A stretch of 35,276 bases of DNA from Deltaproteobacteria bacterium. Its GTDB lineage: Bacteria > Myxococcota > UBA727 > VGSZ01. A model generated the notes under the pieces. It saw only the letters and a program-made list of their open reading frames with translations. It did no database searches and was not told where the DNA came from. Both the position numbers and the translations under genes were made by a program. Location: the NCBI GenBank assembly GCA_016874845.1, contig VGSZ01000021.1:1-35276 (forward strand), read 5' to 3'. Below are positions 14,489-22,306 of this stretch, piece after piece (within the stretch, counting starts at the first letter, position 1; each line of letters starts with the position of its first letter).

Positions 14489-15622
14489 TCACTGGGCGAC
14501 GCGCATCTCGCAGCGGTCGCCAGACACCAGTTCGCGCGCCGAGTTCACGAGCACGCCGGTGGCGATGTGCTTCTCGGTGTCGATGATCAGCACCTGGCCG
14601 ACGTCTTCGTCGGCCAGCCCCGAGTACTGGCGCAAATACGGGTCGCCGGCGCGCACGACGGTGAAGCTGTTACCCACCTGCACGCCGTCGGCCGACCCCT
14701 TGTCGATGAGCACCGAATAGCTCTCGCCGAAGAACGACAGGGGCGTGCTGCCGGACTCGACGATGTAGCCCTTGACGTTCTTCGCGTTGGCCACCGCGCG
14801 CAGCGGCTCGAGGCTTGTGGGCAGGCGACCGACGAAGTCACCGCGCTCCACCGAATCCCAACTGGTCACGACGGTGCCGAGCGCCTGCTCGCGCGACAGC
14901 GCGTCGACCCGCACCTCGCCGATGAGCGCCACCAGCTTGCCAAGGTCGGCGCCGGTCACCGGGTGCCGCACGTCCCGCACCGGCCGGAACACCTGAAGCG
15001 TCTCACCAGGCTTCCCCGCGTTCTTCAGCTTCACGTAGACGCGATCGGTGACCGTGAGCAGGCGCTTCTCGTCGGGCGAGTGCAGCACCTGACCAGCGTC
15101 GTCGAGGCGCTCGGACGGGACGAAGAACTCACGGCGGCGCTGCTCGGTGCCGACGTCGGCGAGTCGCGCCGCGACGTCGTCGCCCTCGAACCCGCCGCCC
15201 TGGATGTCCTCGAAGTCGGGCTCCTTCTCGTCGCTGACCTCTTCGCCGGGCGCCTCGCCCAGGACCGGCTCGCTGCTGTCGTAGAAGCGCACCCGGCTGC
15301 CCGGGCGGATCCAGTTCGGGTTGTCGAAGTCGGGGTTGTACGACCAGATCTTCGGCCAGTACCACGGGTTGTTCAGGAACCGCTGCGAGAGGTTCCACAG
15401 CGTGTCGCCGGGCTGGACGACGTAGCTCTCGGGGGCCGACGTCGTCGCCGGCGCCTCGCCTTCGGGCCTGAGCGCATCCCCCGATGCCTGACCACCGTCG
15501 CCGCCGTAGCCGGCTTCGGCGGGCTCGGCGGGCGCGTCTGCGGCTTCGGCCGGCTCGGGGGAATCCTGCGCCCCGGCAGGCGCGGCGAGAACGACGATGA
15601 AAGCAGCGGCGGCAGCACGCAT
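14489..15622 (-). CDS. Secreted LysM-domain protein (377 aa)
   Basis: The start is the ATG at 15622, with AGGGG eight bases upstream, giving the signal peptide MRAAAAAFIVVLAAPAGAQ. A Pro/Ala/Glu-rich linker follows (about 20-65), then a LysM peptidoglycan-binding domain (about 65-120) with YVVQPGDTLWNLSQRF and WPKIWSYNPDFDNPNWIRPG, the variant common in myxobacterial envelope proteins. The remainder (150-377) is a beta-rich domain with VYVKLKNAGKPGETLQVF and a pseudo-repeated DSVERGDFVGRLP and GSADGVQVGNSFTVVR, similar to the paired SH3-like halves seen downstream of LysM in this class. Probably a periplasmic, cell-wall-attached protein. The exact role is unknown. Confidence 0.88.
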   Translation of the reverse strand: MRAAAAAFIVVLAAPAGAQDSPEPAEAADAPAEPAEAGYGGDGGQASGDALRPEGEAPATTSAPESYVVQPGDTLWNLSQRFLNNPWYWPKIWSYNPDFDNPNWIRPGSRVRFYDSSEPVLGEAPGEEVSDEKEPDFEDIQGGGFEGDDVAARLADVGTEQRRREFFVPSERLDDAGQVLHSPDEKRLLTVTDRVYVKLKNAGKPGETLQVFRPVRDVRHPVTGADLGKLVALIGEVRVDALSREQALGTVVTSWDSVERGDFVGRLPTSLEPLRAVANAKNVKGYIVESGSTPLSFFGESYSVLIDKGSADGVQVGNSFTVVRAGDPYLRQYSGLADEDVGQVLIIDTEKHIATGVLVNSARELVSGDRCEMRVAQ

Positions 15623-15810
15623 CACAGACCCCTGACGACCGTCCTCCGGCGGACCGGCGGACGACCCATGAACCCTCATCACCCGACAAGAGTGACAAGC
15701 CTCGAGACATTACGGAGCAAGTGCCCCGGGCTCCAAATTTTTCCGACCAACGACCGCAACGAAGCTCCCGCTTCGGCCCGCCAACGAAGAAACAACCACG
15801 TCCCTGCGCT

Positions 15811-15834
15811 AAACTGCCGCACCCGCGGCGGCAG
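15811..15834 (-). terminator. Stem-loop with short T-run after the CsgG-like gene
   Basis: On the minus strand CTGCCGC pairs with GCGGCAG across a 7-nt loop (15834-15814), followed by TTT. It sits about 42 bp after the stop of the CsgG/LpoB-like gene. The T-run is short, so strength is uncertain. Confidence 0.45.
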
Positions 15835-15875
15835 CGATGGTCGGACGCTCTCCCGACGACTGCTCGGTCGACCGT

Positions 15876-16811
15876 TCAGTTCGAGGCCAGCGCCGCGTCG
15901 AGGTTCGCGACGTCGGTGCCGGACAGGTACGCGTCGGCCACGGTGACCAGCCAGGCGCCGGCAGTGGCCCCGGCGAGGATCTGCGCCGCGAGCCCCTGGG
16001 TGTTGGCGCGCACGCGGACGCCCTCGACGTACGCTGCCTTCTCCTCGGCCGACATCTTCGCCGAGTCGCCCACGCGACCGGCTGCGGGGTATGTCACCAG
16101 CGAGCCGTACAGCGCCTGCCCGCCGAGGGCCACCGTGGCGAGGGCGAGGCCACCGGTGGCGATGCCGAGCAGCGCGCCCTTGACGGGTTGGTCGTTGTAG
16201 ACTTGGCCCCAGCCGGGGAGCACCGCCGACCGGAAGGCCGCGCCGCTGCGGGAGCGCAAGACCACGGCTCTGGCCGAGAAGGCCACCAGCTCGGACTTGG
16301 GGAGCTTCACTTCCTCGGCGACCAGCACCGAGCCGGACTCGGCATCGACGGCGCGCACGGACACGACGAATTCGGCACCGCCATCGGCGACGCGCCCGAC
16401 GATCAGCGCCCGCGCGCCGGCCATCTTTCCCAGAGTGAGCACCTGCTTGTCATCGATGGCGCCCGACTGCTGCAACGCCAGCTCAGCCATGACCTCGCCG
16501 AGCTGACCCCGCTCGACGAGCGGGAGCCGGTGGTCGCGGGCCAGGTCCGTCGTGACCAGATCGCTGACGACGAGGCCGAGCGAGCGTTCGATGGTCTCCT
16601 CGCCGACGTTCTCGAACGGCAGCACCGCGAAGCGCTGCTCGCGGTGATCGCCGGGCAGCCGCTTCAGCTGAAGCGCCAGGGCGTCGGCTAGGTTGCGCAT
16701 GCGCGCGTCCATGCCGGCGGCGGTCGCGGGCGTGGCGGGGGCGCTGGCTTCTTCGGCCAGAGCCGAGGCAGAAAAGAGGAGCGCGCACAGGGATAGGCGA
16801 CCGACCATCAT
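15876..16811 (-). CDS. CsgG/LpoB-like periplasmic protein with C-terminal membrane segments
   Basis: A signal peptide (MMVGRLSLCALLFSASALAEE) precedes a domain of the CsgG/FlgO/LpoB type (about residues 55-170): RFAVLPFENVGEETIERSLGLV, then LARDHRLPLVERGQLGEVMAELALQQSGAIDD and ARALIVGRV, the usual pattern of this nucleotide-free Rossmann-like fold. From about residue 200 FRSAVLPGWGQVYNDQPVKGALLG matches the start of the DUF5683/TM2-like segment, followed by two or three hydrophobic helices. Proteins with this pair of domains are widespread in myxobacteria but uncharacterised; CsgG-type domains act in secretion or outer-membrane assembly. It lies upstream of the LysM gene on the same strand, separated by about 250 bp. 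Confidence 0.85.
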   Translation of the reverse strand: MMVGRLSLCALLFSASALAEEASAPATPATAAGMDARMRNLADALALQLKRLPGDHREQRFAVLPFENVGEETIERSLGLVVSDLVTTDLARDHRLPLVERGQLGEVMAELALQQSGAIDDKQVLTLGKMAGARALIVGRVADGGAEFVVSVRAVDAESGSVLVAEEVKLPKSELVAFSARAVVLRSRSGAAFRSAVLPGWGQVYNDQPVKGALLGIATGGLALATVALGGQALYGSLVTYPAAGRVGDSAKMSAEEKAAYVEGVRVRANTQGLAAQILAGATAGAWLVTVADAYLSGTDVANLDAALASN

Positions 16812-16929
16812 CCAGTGCAGTTAGCACACGCGCCGCGTCCGGTCGCGCGCGTCGGCCGGCTTGAGCCTGACTCCGTTCGCGTGCGTGAATGTACGCAGCA
16901 CCCACCACGTCCTGACTCCGGAGATTTCC

Positions 16930-17148
16930 ATGCGCAGCCCCGACCGCGTCCTCGCCCTCGCCCTCACCGTCGTCCTCGCCAGCAGCTGCGCGGCCCTCAA
17001 GGACATCGCGGCCTCGGCGGCCCGACCGCGGGCGTCAGCGAAGTCGGCAAAGGACATCGCCGCGTGCGAGAAGATGTGCGAGGTCGCCGGCAACGCCGAG
17101 AGCAACGCTGCTGCGGTCGACCGCTGCAAGGCCGACTGTCGCGAGTGA
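16930..17148 (+). CDS. Small lipoprotein with twin CX3C motif (72 aa)
   Basis: The ATG at 16930 opens a lipoprotein signal MRSPDRVLALALTVVLASSC (Cys20 lipidated). The mature part has a Lys/Ala-rich helix in which KDIAA occurs twice (residues 24-28 and 41-45), then C46-EKM-C50, fifteen residues and C66-KAD-C70. This CX3C-X15-CX3C spacing would staple two antiparallel helices by two disulfides, a helical hairpin reminiscent of twin-CX3C proteins of mitochondria; the resemblance is in spacing only and is probably convergent. No family name is assigned. It diverges from the CsgG-like gene and ends 2 bp before the inverted-repeat element. Confidence 0.7.
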   Translation: MRSPDRVLALALTVVLASSCAALKDIAASAARPRASAKSAKDIAACEKMCEVAGNAESNAAAVDRCKADCRE

Positions 17149-17150
17149 AA

Positions 17151-17320
17151 GGCTAGAGAGCCGATGCGCATCACCATCCGTCGTGGGGCGCGCCGGACTC
17201 GGGTCATCAACCGCGATGCTCCTTGGTCACATGATTCATCATGCTCCTTCGTCGACGCCTCGCCGCTGACCCACCCGGGCGCGCCGGACTCGGTCCGGTA
17301 TGCGGATCGGCTCTCTAGCC
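17151..17320. mobile_element. 170-bp inverted-repeat element (MITE-like), intact copy
   Basis: The ends form 21-bp terminal inverted repeats with one mismatch: 17151-17171 starts GGCTAGAGAGCCGAT and 17300-17320 ends ATCGGCTCTCTAGCC. Inside are CATGAT/ATCATG around 17230-17243 and two direct copies of GCGCGCCGGACTCGG (17189 and 17280). There is no open frame for a transposase, so it would be non-autonomous. No target-site duplication is obvious; a CTAG within the ends could be a duplicated tetranucleotide. It sits between convergent genes, 2 bp after one stop codon and overlapping the stop of the other. A rearranged copy lies at 14267-14443. Confidence 0.7.
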
Positions 17321-18568
17321 GCCATCGAGCCGCAGGCGCCGGGCCGGGGGGCGCGCGGGCACGGGTGCGGCGTCCTCGTGGGCGACGATCTCGTCGTCGA
17401 GCGTCTGGGCGCGGGCGCGCGCGGCCTTCCAGATGGTGACGAAGATGCTCATGATCGGCACGGCGAAGAGGGCGCCCGCCAACCCGTAGTAATGCTCGCC
17501 GACGACGAGAGCGAGGACGACCAGCACCGGGTGGATCTTGGCGGCGTCGCCCATGATCTTGGGGTTCAACAGGTTCGCCTCGAGCAGATGGATGCCGACG
17601 ATCCACAGCACGGCGAGCACGGCGGTCGTGAGGCCCGACGACAGACCGACGAGCACGATCGGGATGGTCGACAGGATGCTGCCGAAGATCGGCACGAGTG
17701 AGAACACCGCGGCCACCGTCGCCAGCAGGAACGCGAACTTCACCTTCAACAACAGCAGGCCCACCAGCGTCAGGACACCGTTCACGAGGCAGATTGTCAC
17801 CTGGCCGCGCACGACACCCGACAGGCCCCGGTCGATGCGGCCGAGCATGTCCTCGAGCCGCGCGCGGTCGCGCACCGGCGCCAGCGTGCACAGGAACGAC
17901 ACAACCCGGTCGCTGTCAGCGACGATGAACGCCGTCAGCATCAGCACGAGCAGCGCGCTGAACAGGAACCGCACCGCGAACGCCAGCGCGACCTGCACCT
18001 GCGACACCACCCCCATGGCCGTCTCGAGCGCCGCCGCGCGACCCCGGTGCAGCGTGTCGCGCAGCGTCTGCGCGAGGTCGATGCGGACGACGGCGTCGCC
18101 GCTCGCGTTGGCTGCGCCGTCGGGGGCTTCTTCCTCGTCTTCGGCCGTGATGATGCGGATGGGGAGCCCCGACTTCTCGACCCAGTCCTCGACGGCGCTG
18201 ACCTTGCGCGTGAGGTTCTCGTCGGAAAGCTCACGGAAGCCGGCGCTCGCCAAGTGGCTCAGGCGCGTGATTTCTTTCGACAGCTGGGGCACGAAGACGC
18301 GGGCGCTGACGACCAAGACCACCACCGCCAGCACGTAGAGCAGGATGACAGCGAGCCAGCGGGGCAGCTGCTGGTCGGCGATCCGGCGCGTCGACAGCCA
18401 GCGGACCGGCGGCAGGATCACATAGGCGAGGGCGGCGGCCAGAAAGAACGGCAGCAGGATCTCGCGGACGGCGACGAGCACCACCAGCGCGGGCAGCAGC
18501 AGGGCAGCGTTGAGCAGCAACCGCTGCGCGCGCTTGTCCGTCAGGGCGAGGAAGAGCCGAGAGTTCAC
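17315..18568 (-). CDS. AI-2E/PerM-family permease
   Basis: This 417-aa integral membrane protein belongs to the AI-2E transporter (PerM) family, whose members export signals or act as antiporters; substrates are mostly unknown. Hydrophobic helices cluster at the N-terminus (LLLNAALLLPALVVLVAVREILLPF, WLAVILLYVLAVVVLVVSARV) and in the C-terminal half, with the family motif PIFGSILSTIP and LLEANLLNPKIMGDAAKIHPVLVVLALV. A soluble acidic loop (about 125-190, EDEEEAPDG) sits between. No ATG fits; the GTG at 18568 is chosen because GGGGGGA lies five bases upstream and VNSRLFLALTDKRAQR is a plausible start. The last codon and the stop lie in the terminal repeat of the adjoining element. It diverges from the VKOR gene. 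Confidence 0.88.
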   Translation of the reverse strand: MNSRLFLALTDKRAQRLLLNAALLLPALVVLVAVREILLPFFLAAALAYVILPPVRWLSTRRIADQQLPRWLAVILLYVLAVVVLVVSARVFVPQLSKEITRLSHLASAGFRELSDENLTRKVSAVEDWVEKSGLPIRIITAEDEEEAPDGAANASGDAVVRIDLAQTLRDTLHRGRAAALETAMGVVSQVQVALAFAVRFLFSALLVLMLTAFIVADSDRVVSFLCTLAPVRDRARLEDMLGRIDRGLSGVVRGQVTICLVNGVLTLVGLLLLKVKFAFLLATVAAVFSLVPIFGSILSTIPIVLVGLSSGLTTAVLAVLWIVGIHLLEANLLNPKIMGDAAKIHPVLVVLALVVGEHYYGLAGALFAVPIMSIFVTIWKAARARAQTLDDEIVAHEDAAPVPARPPARRLRLDGG

Positions 18569-18715
18569 CAATCCCCCCACTAGCGGCTTCTCGCCGTCGA
18601 TGCCAGAAAACGGCCTCTGGCTCGCGCGCCTATCGCCGGCCCTGCGGTGACGACCGGACCGGGGGTCGGGCCAGCCCGCTTGCGCGAGCCGACATCGCGG
18701 GGAACAAGCCTCTCC

Positions 18716-20002
18716 ATGAGCACTCCGCTTTCCTTCCACGACGAACCCCGAGGCTACGTCCCGCCAACGCCGCCGACGTCTGCCGGTGGCAACGCCGCGC
18801 GCGCTCTGCTCTTCGTTGGCGCCGTCGCGGCCTTCGGCGGTCTGGCCTTCGCCGGCGTGTCGACAGCGGACTTCATCGAGCATCTGGATCGTCAGGTGCA
18901 CTCGATCCACTGCTCGTTCATCCCCGGCGCCGGCGCCGAGATCGCCGACAACGGCTGCAAGACAGTGATGATGTCGACGTGGAGCTCGGTGCTGCGCACG
19001 TCGTTGTGGGGCGGTATCCCCATCGCGCTGCTCGCGGTGGCGACGTTCGCCTTCCTCGTGATGAAGCAGTTGCAGCTGGCGCTGGCGTCCGAGACCAACC
19101 GCCACCACACGTCGTTCCTCGTCCTCGCCTGGCTGCTGCCGGCGCTCATGAGCGTCATCTTCGGGTCGATCGCGTTCTCGCAGCTTGGCGCGGTGTGCAA
19201 GCTGTGCGTCGGCATCTACGCCAGCTCGGCGGTGGGGCTCGTGCTGGCGATCGTCGCCCACGTGCAGGCCCACAAGGCGCAGACGCCGGTGCCGCTCGGC
19301 ACCTGGGGCCTGTGGTTCGGCGAAGGCGTCGTCTACGTCGGCGTGATGGTGCTCTTCTACGTGCTGTTCGCGCCGCAGGCGCCGAAGTCGGCCGAGGGCT
19401 GCGGCACGCTCGTGAAGCGCGAGGACCCGGCGCAGGTCTTCATCCGCGTGACGTCGACGGGGACGCCGGCCATCGCCGTGCTCGACCCGCTGTGCCCGGC
19501 GTGCAAGGGCTTCGACGAGCGCATCCGCAACTCGGGCCTCGACCAGCAACTGGCCATCGACGCGGTGCTCTTCCCGCTCGACGAGACCTGCAATTGGATG
19601 GTCAAGGGTGCCTCAGTGCACCCTGGCGCGTGCGCCGTCAGCGAGGCGATGCTCTGCGCGCTGCAGGACAGCCCTGACTCGTCGCTGAAGATCCTCGACT
19701 GGGCCTTCGCCCACCAGGAGCGCCTGCGCGCCGACGCCAAGCAGAGCGATGCCGGCGTGCGTGCCGAGCTCGAACGCACCTTCCCGAAGGTGAAGGGCTG
19801 CCTCGGCAGCGCCCAGATCAAGAACAAGGTGAACAAGTCGCTGAAGTGGGCGGTGTCCAACGCGCTGCCCGTGCTGACCCCGCAGCTCTTCGTCGGCGAC
19901 AAGCGCGTCTGCGACGAGGACACCGACCTCGGGCTCGAATACACCGTGCACCAGATGCTCGGCTCGTCGCCCCGACCGCTCTCCCCGGGCCGCGGTCGCT
20001 GA
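18716..20002 (+). CDS. VKOR domain fused to thioredoxin-like domain (disulfide-forming enzyme)
   Basis: This 428-aa inner-membrane protein catalyses disulfide bond formation in the cell envelope, the VKOR part replacing DsbB and the thioredoxin part acting like DsbA. Four or five membrane helices span about residues 28-235. The loop has HCSFIPG and NGCKTVMMSTWSSVLR, and GIPIALL follows; the quinone-side redox pair is CKLC at 161-164. After the last helix a thioredoxin-like domain begins with its active site LCPACKGF (CPAC at 260-263) and the cis-Pro region LPVLTPQLFVG. The ATG at 18716 has GGGGAA 11 bases upstream. The next gene, 35 bp on, encodes a six-cysteine periplasmic protein, a likely client. 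Confidence 0.92.
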   Translation: MSTPLSFHDEPRGYVPPTPPTSAGGNAARALLFVGAVAAFGGLAFAGVSTADFIEHLDRQVHSIHCSFIPGAGAEIADNGCKTVMMSTWSSVLRTSLWGGIPIALLAVATFAFLVMKQLQLALASETNRHHTSFLVLAWLLPALMSVIFGSIAFSQLGAVCKLCVGIYASSAVGLVLAIVAHVQAHKAQTPVPLGTWGLWFGEGVVYVGVMVLFYVLFAPQAPKSAEGCGTLVKREDPAQVFIRVTSTGTPAIAVLDPLCPACKGFDERIRNSGLDQQLAIDAVLFPLDETCNWMVKGASVHPGACAVSEAMLCALQDSPDSSLKILDWAFAHQERLRADAKQSDAGVRAELERTFPKVKGCLGSAQIKNKVNKSLKWAVSNALPVLTPQLFVGDKRVCDEDTDLGLEYTVHQMLGSSPRPLSPGRGR

Positions 20003-20037
20003 CCCGCGACGGCAACGACCGTAGGACGCAAGAACCC

Positions 20038-20721
20038 ATGAAAACCGCGAACCTCATCCTCTTTTTGACGCTGCTCAGCGCGCCCACCGTCGCCGTCGTG
20101 GCCGGCGAGCGGCGCGCCGCCACCCGCATGGCCGAGCTCGGCGCGGCCGCCGCCGACGTACCCATCGCCTCGGCTGCCGACGAGGGCTACTGCACGCCCC
20201 AGCTGAAGGCGATCGTGCGCCGCGTGGCGACGTCGTGCGGCCTGGTCGAGGGCGGGCGTGGCTGCAAGCCCGCCGACGCCCGCAGCGTGGCGACGATGGG
20301 CGGCGCCGACTTCAACGCGCTGTTCACCCCGCTGTCGAACCGCGCGCACCTTGTGCAGTTCGACGCCGAGCAGACCGACCTCGACGACTTCGGCCGCAAG
20401 GAGATCGAGAAGGTGTGGGCCGAGAAGGGCGGCGCCAGCTTCTTCTTCGTCGTCGCCCGCGCCTCACCCGACGGCGACGCGGCGCTGAACACGCAGCTGA
20501 GCCAGCAGCGCGCGCAGTCGGTGATGGGTCACCTGCAGCAGAAGTTCCCCGGCGACGAAGACCTGTCGAAGGTCGGGCTGCTGTGGCTCGGCGAGGACTT
20601 CGCCCAGCTCGACACGGGCTTCTGCGACTGGAACCGCAGTCGCAAGGAGAACGGCGCCGCCTGCACCGCCAAGGACATCAACCGCTCGGCGTTCGTCGCC
20701 TGGATCGACTGCGCGATCTGA
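20038..20721 (+). CDS. Secreted OmpA-like domain protein with six cysteines (227 aa)
   Basis: MKTANLILFLTLLSAPTVAVVAG is an N-terminal signal or anchor. The region from about 95 to 190 has the OmpA-C/MotB-like alternation: a strand HLVQFDAEQTDLDDFGRKEIEKVW, a strand FFFVVARASPDGD, and LNTQLSQQRAQSVMGHLQQKF, where the Leu-Ser-x-x-Arg-Ala segment is the family's most conserved helix. This suggests peptidoglycan contact in the periplasm, although divergence is strong. Six cysteines (52, 67, 76, 196, 209, 225) could form three disulfides. The gene follows the VKOR-thioredoxin gene at 35 bp in the same direction and is probably co-transcribed, consistent with needing oxidative folding. Confidence 0.72.
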   Translation: MKTANLILFLTLLSAPTVAVVAGERRAATRMAELGAAAADVPIASAADEGYCTPQLKAIVRRVATSCGLVEGGRGCKPADARSVATMGGADFNALFTPLSNRAHLVQFDAEQTDLDDFGRKEIEKVWAEKGGASFFFVVARASPDGDAALNTQLSQQRAQSVMGHLQQKFPGDEDLSKVGLLWLGEDFAQLDTGFCDWNRSRKENGAACTAKDINRSAFVAWIDCAI

Positions 20722-20808
20722 GCGCCGTTGGCCGGGGCGACGCACGCGGTCGTAGTGGGCTGGTTGCGGCCTCCTGGGCGGTCATCCTCGCGATGCTTGA
20801 TGCCGCGC

Positions 20809-20835
20809 TCGCGGTCGCTGCTGGAGCGACCGCGA
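20809..20835. terminator. 11-bp perfect stem-loop between convergent genes
   Basis: TCGCGGTCGCT (20809-20819) and AGCGACCGCGA (20825-20835) form a perfect 11-bp stem with a 5-nt loop, between the OmpA-like gene and the convergent PilP-like gene. No T-run is present on either side. A bidirectional terminator is the simplest reading; the remaining 170 bp of this gap show nothing else. Confidence 0.5.
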
Positions 20836-20920
20836 CGGCCATCCCCCGGGCGCCCGTGCCGGCTTGAAGCGCAGCGCCGGCGTCGCCGACGTTGCCGGGC
20901 CACGTCGGCTCCGTCACCGC

Positions 20921-21313
20921 TCAGCGCAGCGCGAGCAGGGATGGCCCGACGCTCATGTCGCACGGCCGCATGGGGCCCGCGGTGTCGAGCGAAATGCCCC
21001 GGCGCGTGATGGAGACCACGCGGCGGCCAGCGACGACGTCGCCGACGCGCACGCTGGTGCCACGTCCGTCGGTCGTCTCGAGCAGCGCACGCGGCGAGGC
21101 CGTGTCGACGAGCAGCGCCGTCACCCGCAGCGACGACAGCGACGCGCAGGCGACGCCGTCGCACGCGGCGGGCGGCGTTTCACAGGCGGCCTTGCCGCTC
21201 GCCGGCGGCGCGAAAGGATCACGGCGCCCGGTCGGGTCGTACGCCGAGCCTCGTGGGGCGGCGGCGGCGGCGGCGGCGACGAACAGCGGGATGAACCAGA
21301 CGAACACGCGCAT
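20921..21313 (-). CDS. PilP-like type IV pilus assembly protein (130 aa), isolated
   Basis: PilP is the inner-membrane-associated periplasmic protein linking PilN/PilO to the secretin PilQ. The product has a signal segment (VFVWFIPLFVAAAAAA), the family signature YDPTGRRDPFAPP at about 25-37, and a C-terminal HR-like beta-domain (LSSLRVTALLVDTASPRALLETTDGRGTSVRVGDVVAGRRVVSITRRGISL). Cysteines at 44, 51, 56 and near 118 are unusual. The ATG at 21313 is chosen because AGGAGG stands five bases upstream; the in-frame ATG at 21343 has no such site. No pilM, N, O or Q lies nearby, so it is either a stray paralogue or works with a second system. Confidence 0.8.
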   Translation of the reverse strand: MRVFVWFIPLFVAAAAAAAPRGSAYDPTGRRDPFAPPASGKAACETPPAACDGVACASLSSLRVTALLVDTASPRALLETTDGRGTSVRVGDVVAGRRVVSITRRGISLDTAGPMRPCDMSVGPSLLALR

Positions 21314-21329
21314 AGTGACCTCCTTCGCT

Positions 21330-21411
21330 GAGCATAGAGGCATTCATCAGAAAGGGTCAGGTTAATCTCTTTGATGCAAAGTTAGGTGTCGTAAGTCCCT
21401 GAAAACCCAAC
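21330..21411. other. AT-rich intergenic island with palindrome
   Basis: A roughly 80-bp patch with much lower GC than its surroundings lies between the divergent PilP-like gene and the response-regulator gene. It contains CTTTGATGCAAAG (21370-21382), a 5-bp perfect palindrome with 3-nt centre. On the minus strand CTGACC and TATGCT about 18 bp apart could be a PilP promoter. It could also be a repeat remnant. Confidence 0.35.
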
Positions 21412-21495
21412 CAGGCTCCCCACAGCGCCCGCGGCAGTGATGTCGCCGACGCGGCTCTTGCTGCGCCGGAGACCGTCGTGCGCTAACGACCCGCC

Positions 21496-22203
21496 ATGAC
21501 CCGCGACGACCACCGTTCCCGCGTGTTGCTCATCGAAGACGACCCCTCGATCGCGGCGGGCCTGCGGCTGAACTTGCGGCACGAAGGCTACGTGGTCAGC
21601 GCCGAGAGCGACGGTGAGCAGGGCTTGAAGCGCGCGCTCGCCGACGCCCCCGACCTGATCCTGCTCGACGTCATGCTGCCGACGATGAACGGCTTCGAGA
21701 TCCTGCGCGAGCTGCGGGCGCGCGGCAGCACCGCCGGCGTGATCATGCTGACCGCCAAGGGGCTCGAGGAGGACAAGGTCCTCGGCCTCGACCTCGGCGC
21801 CGACGACTACGTCCAGAAGCCCTTCGCCGTCGGCGAGCTCGTCGCCCGGGTCAACGCGGTGCTGCGTCGACGGCAGGCGCAGCAGCCGTCGCAGCTGTCG
21901 TTCTCGGGCGTCGTCGTCGACCGCGCCGCGCGCGCCGTCAGCCGCGACGGCAGGGTCGTGGCCTTGTCGCCGCGCGAGATGGCGCTGTTGCTGTTCTTCG
22001 TCGAGCACCCCGGGCGCGCCCACAGCCGCGACGCCCTGCTCGCCGGCGCCTGGGGCCTCGACTACGAGGGCACCGAGCGCACCATCGACAACTTCGTCGT
22101 GTCGCTGCGCAAGAAGCTCGAGCGCGACGCCGACGCGCCGGTGCACTTCGTCACCGTGCGCGGCATTGGCTACCGCTTCGACCCGCAGCCCGCGAAGGGC
22201 TGA
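21496..22203 (+). CDS. OmpR/PhoB-family response regulator (orphan)
   Basis: This 235-aa cytoplasmic transcription factor has an N-terminal receiver domain with the acidic pocket EDD (14-16), phospho-acceptor D58 in DLILLDVMLP, T86 in VIMLTAK and K108 in DDYVQKPF, all intact, followed by a winged-helix DNA-binding domain (about 130-230) with LSPREMALLLFFVEHPGRAHSRDALL and the recognition helix region TERTIDNFVVSLRKKLE, ending VRGIGYRF. No histidine kinase gene flanks it, so its partner is encoded elsewhere. It is followed after 104 bp by a TPR protein gene in the same direction, which may be in the same transcription unit. Confidence 0.95.
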   Translation: MTRDDHRSRVLLIEDDPSIAAGLRLNLRHEGYVVSAESDGEQGLKRALADAPDLILLDVMLPTMNGFEILRELRARGSTAGVIMLTAKGLEEDKVLGLDLGADDYVQKPFAVGELVARVNAVLRRRQAQQPSQLSFSGVVVDRAARAVSRDGRVVALSPREMALLLFFVEHPGRAHSRDALLAGAWGLDYEGTERTIDNFVVSLRKKLERDADAPVHFVTVRGIGYRFDPQPAKG

Positions 22204-22306
22204 CACACCACAGCGGCGGCGCCTCGCCGCTTGCCCAGCCCCTTGTCCATCGCCCCGGCCGCGACAGGGGGCGACAAGCGGACAAAAGCCTGACAAGACC
22301 GGCGCT

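Noticed and set aside
14375-15946. 523-codon plus-strand frame over the LysM gene
   Set aside because: Shadow of the LysM gene; no domain, Arg/His-rich composition.
18569-19549. N-terminal extension of the AI-2E permease frame upstream of 18568
   Set aside because: The extension is antisense to the VKOR gene, lacks family similarity, and a GTG with a good ribosome-binding site lies at 18568.
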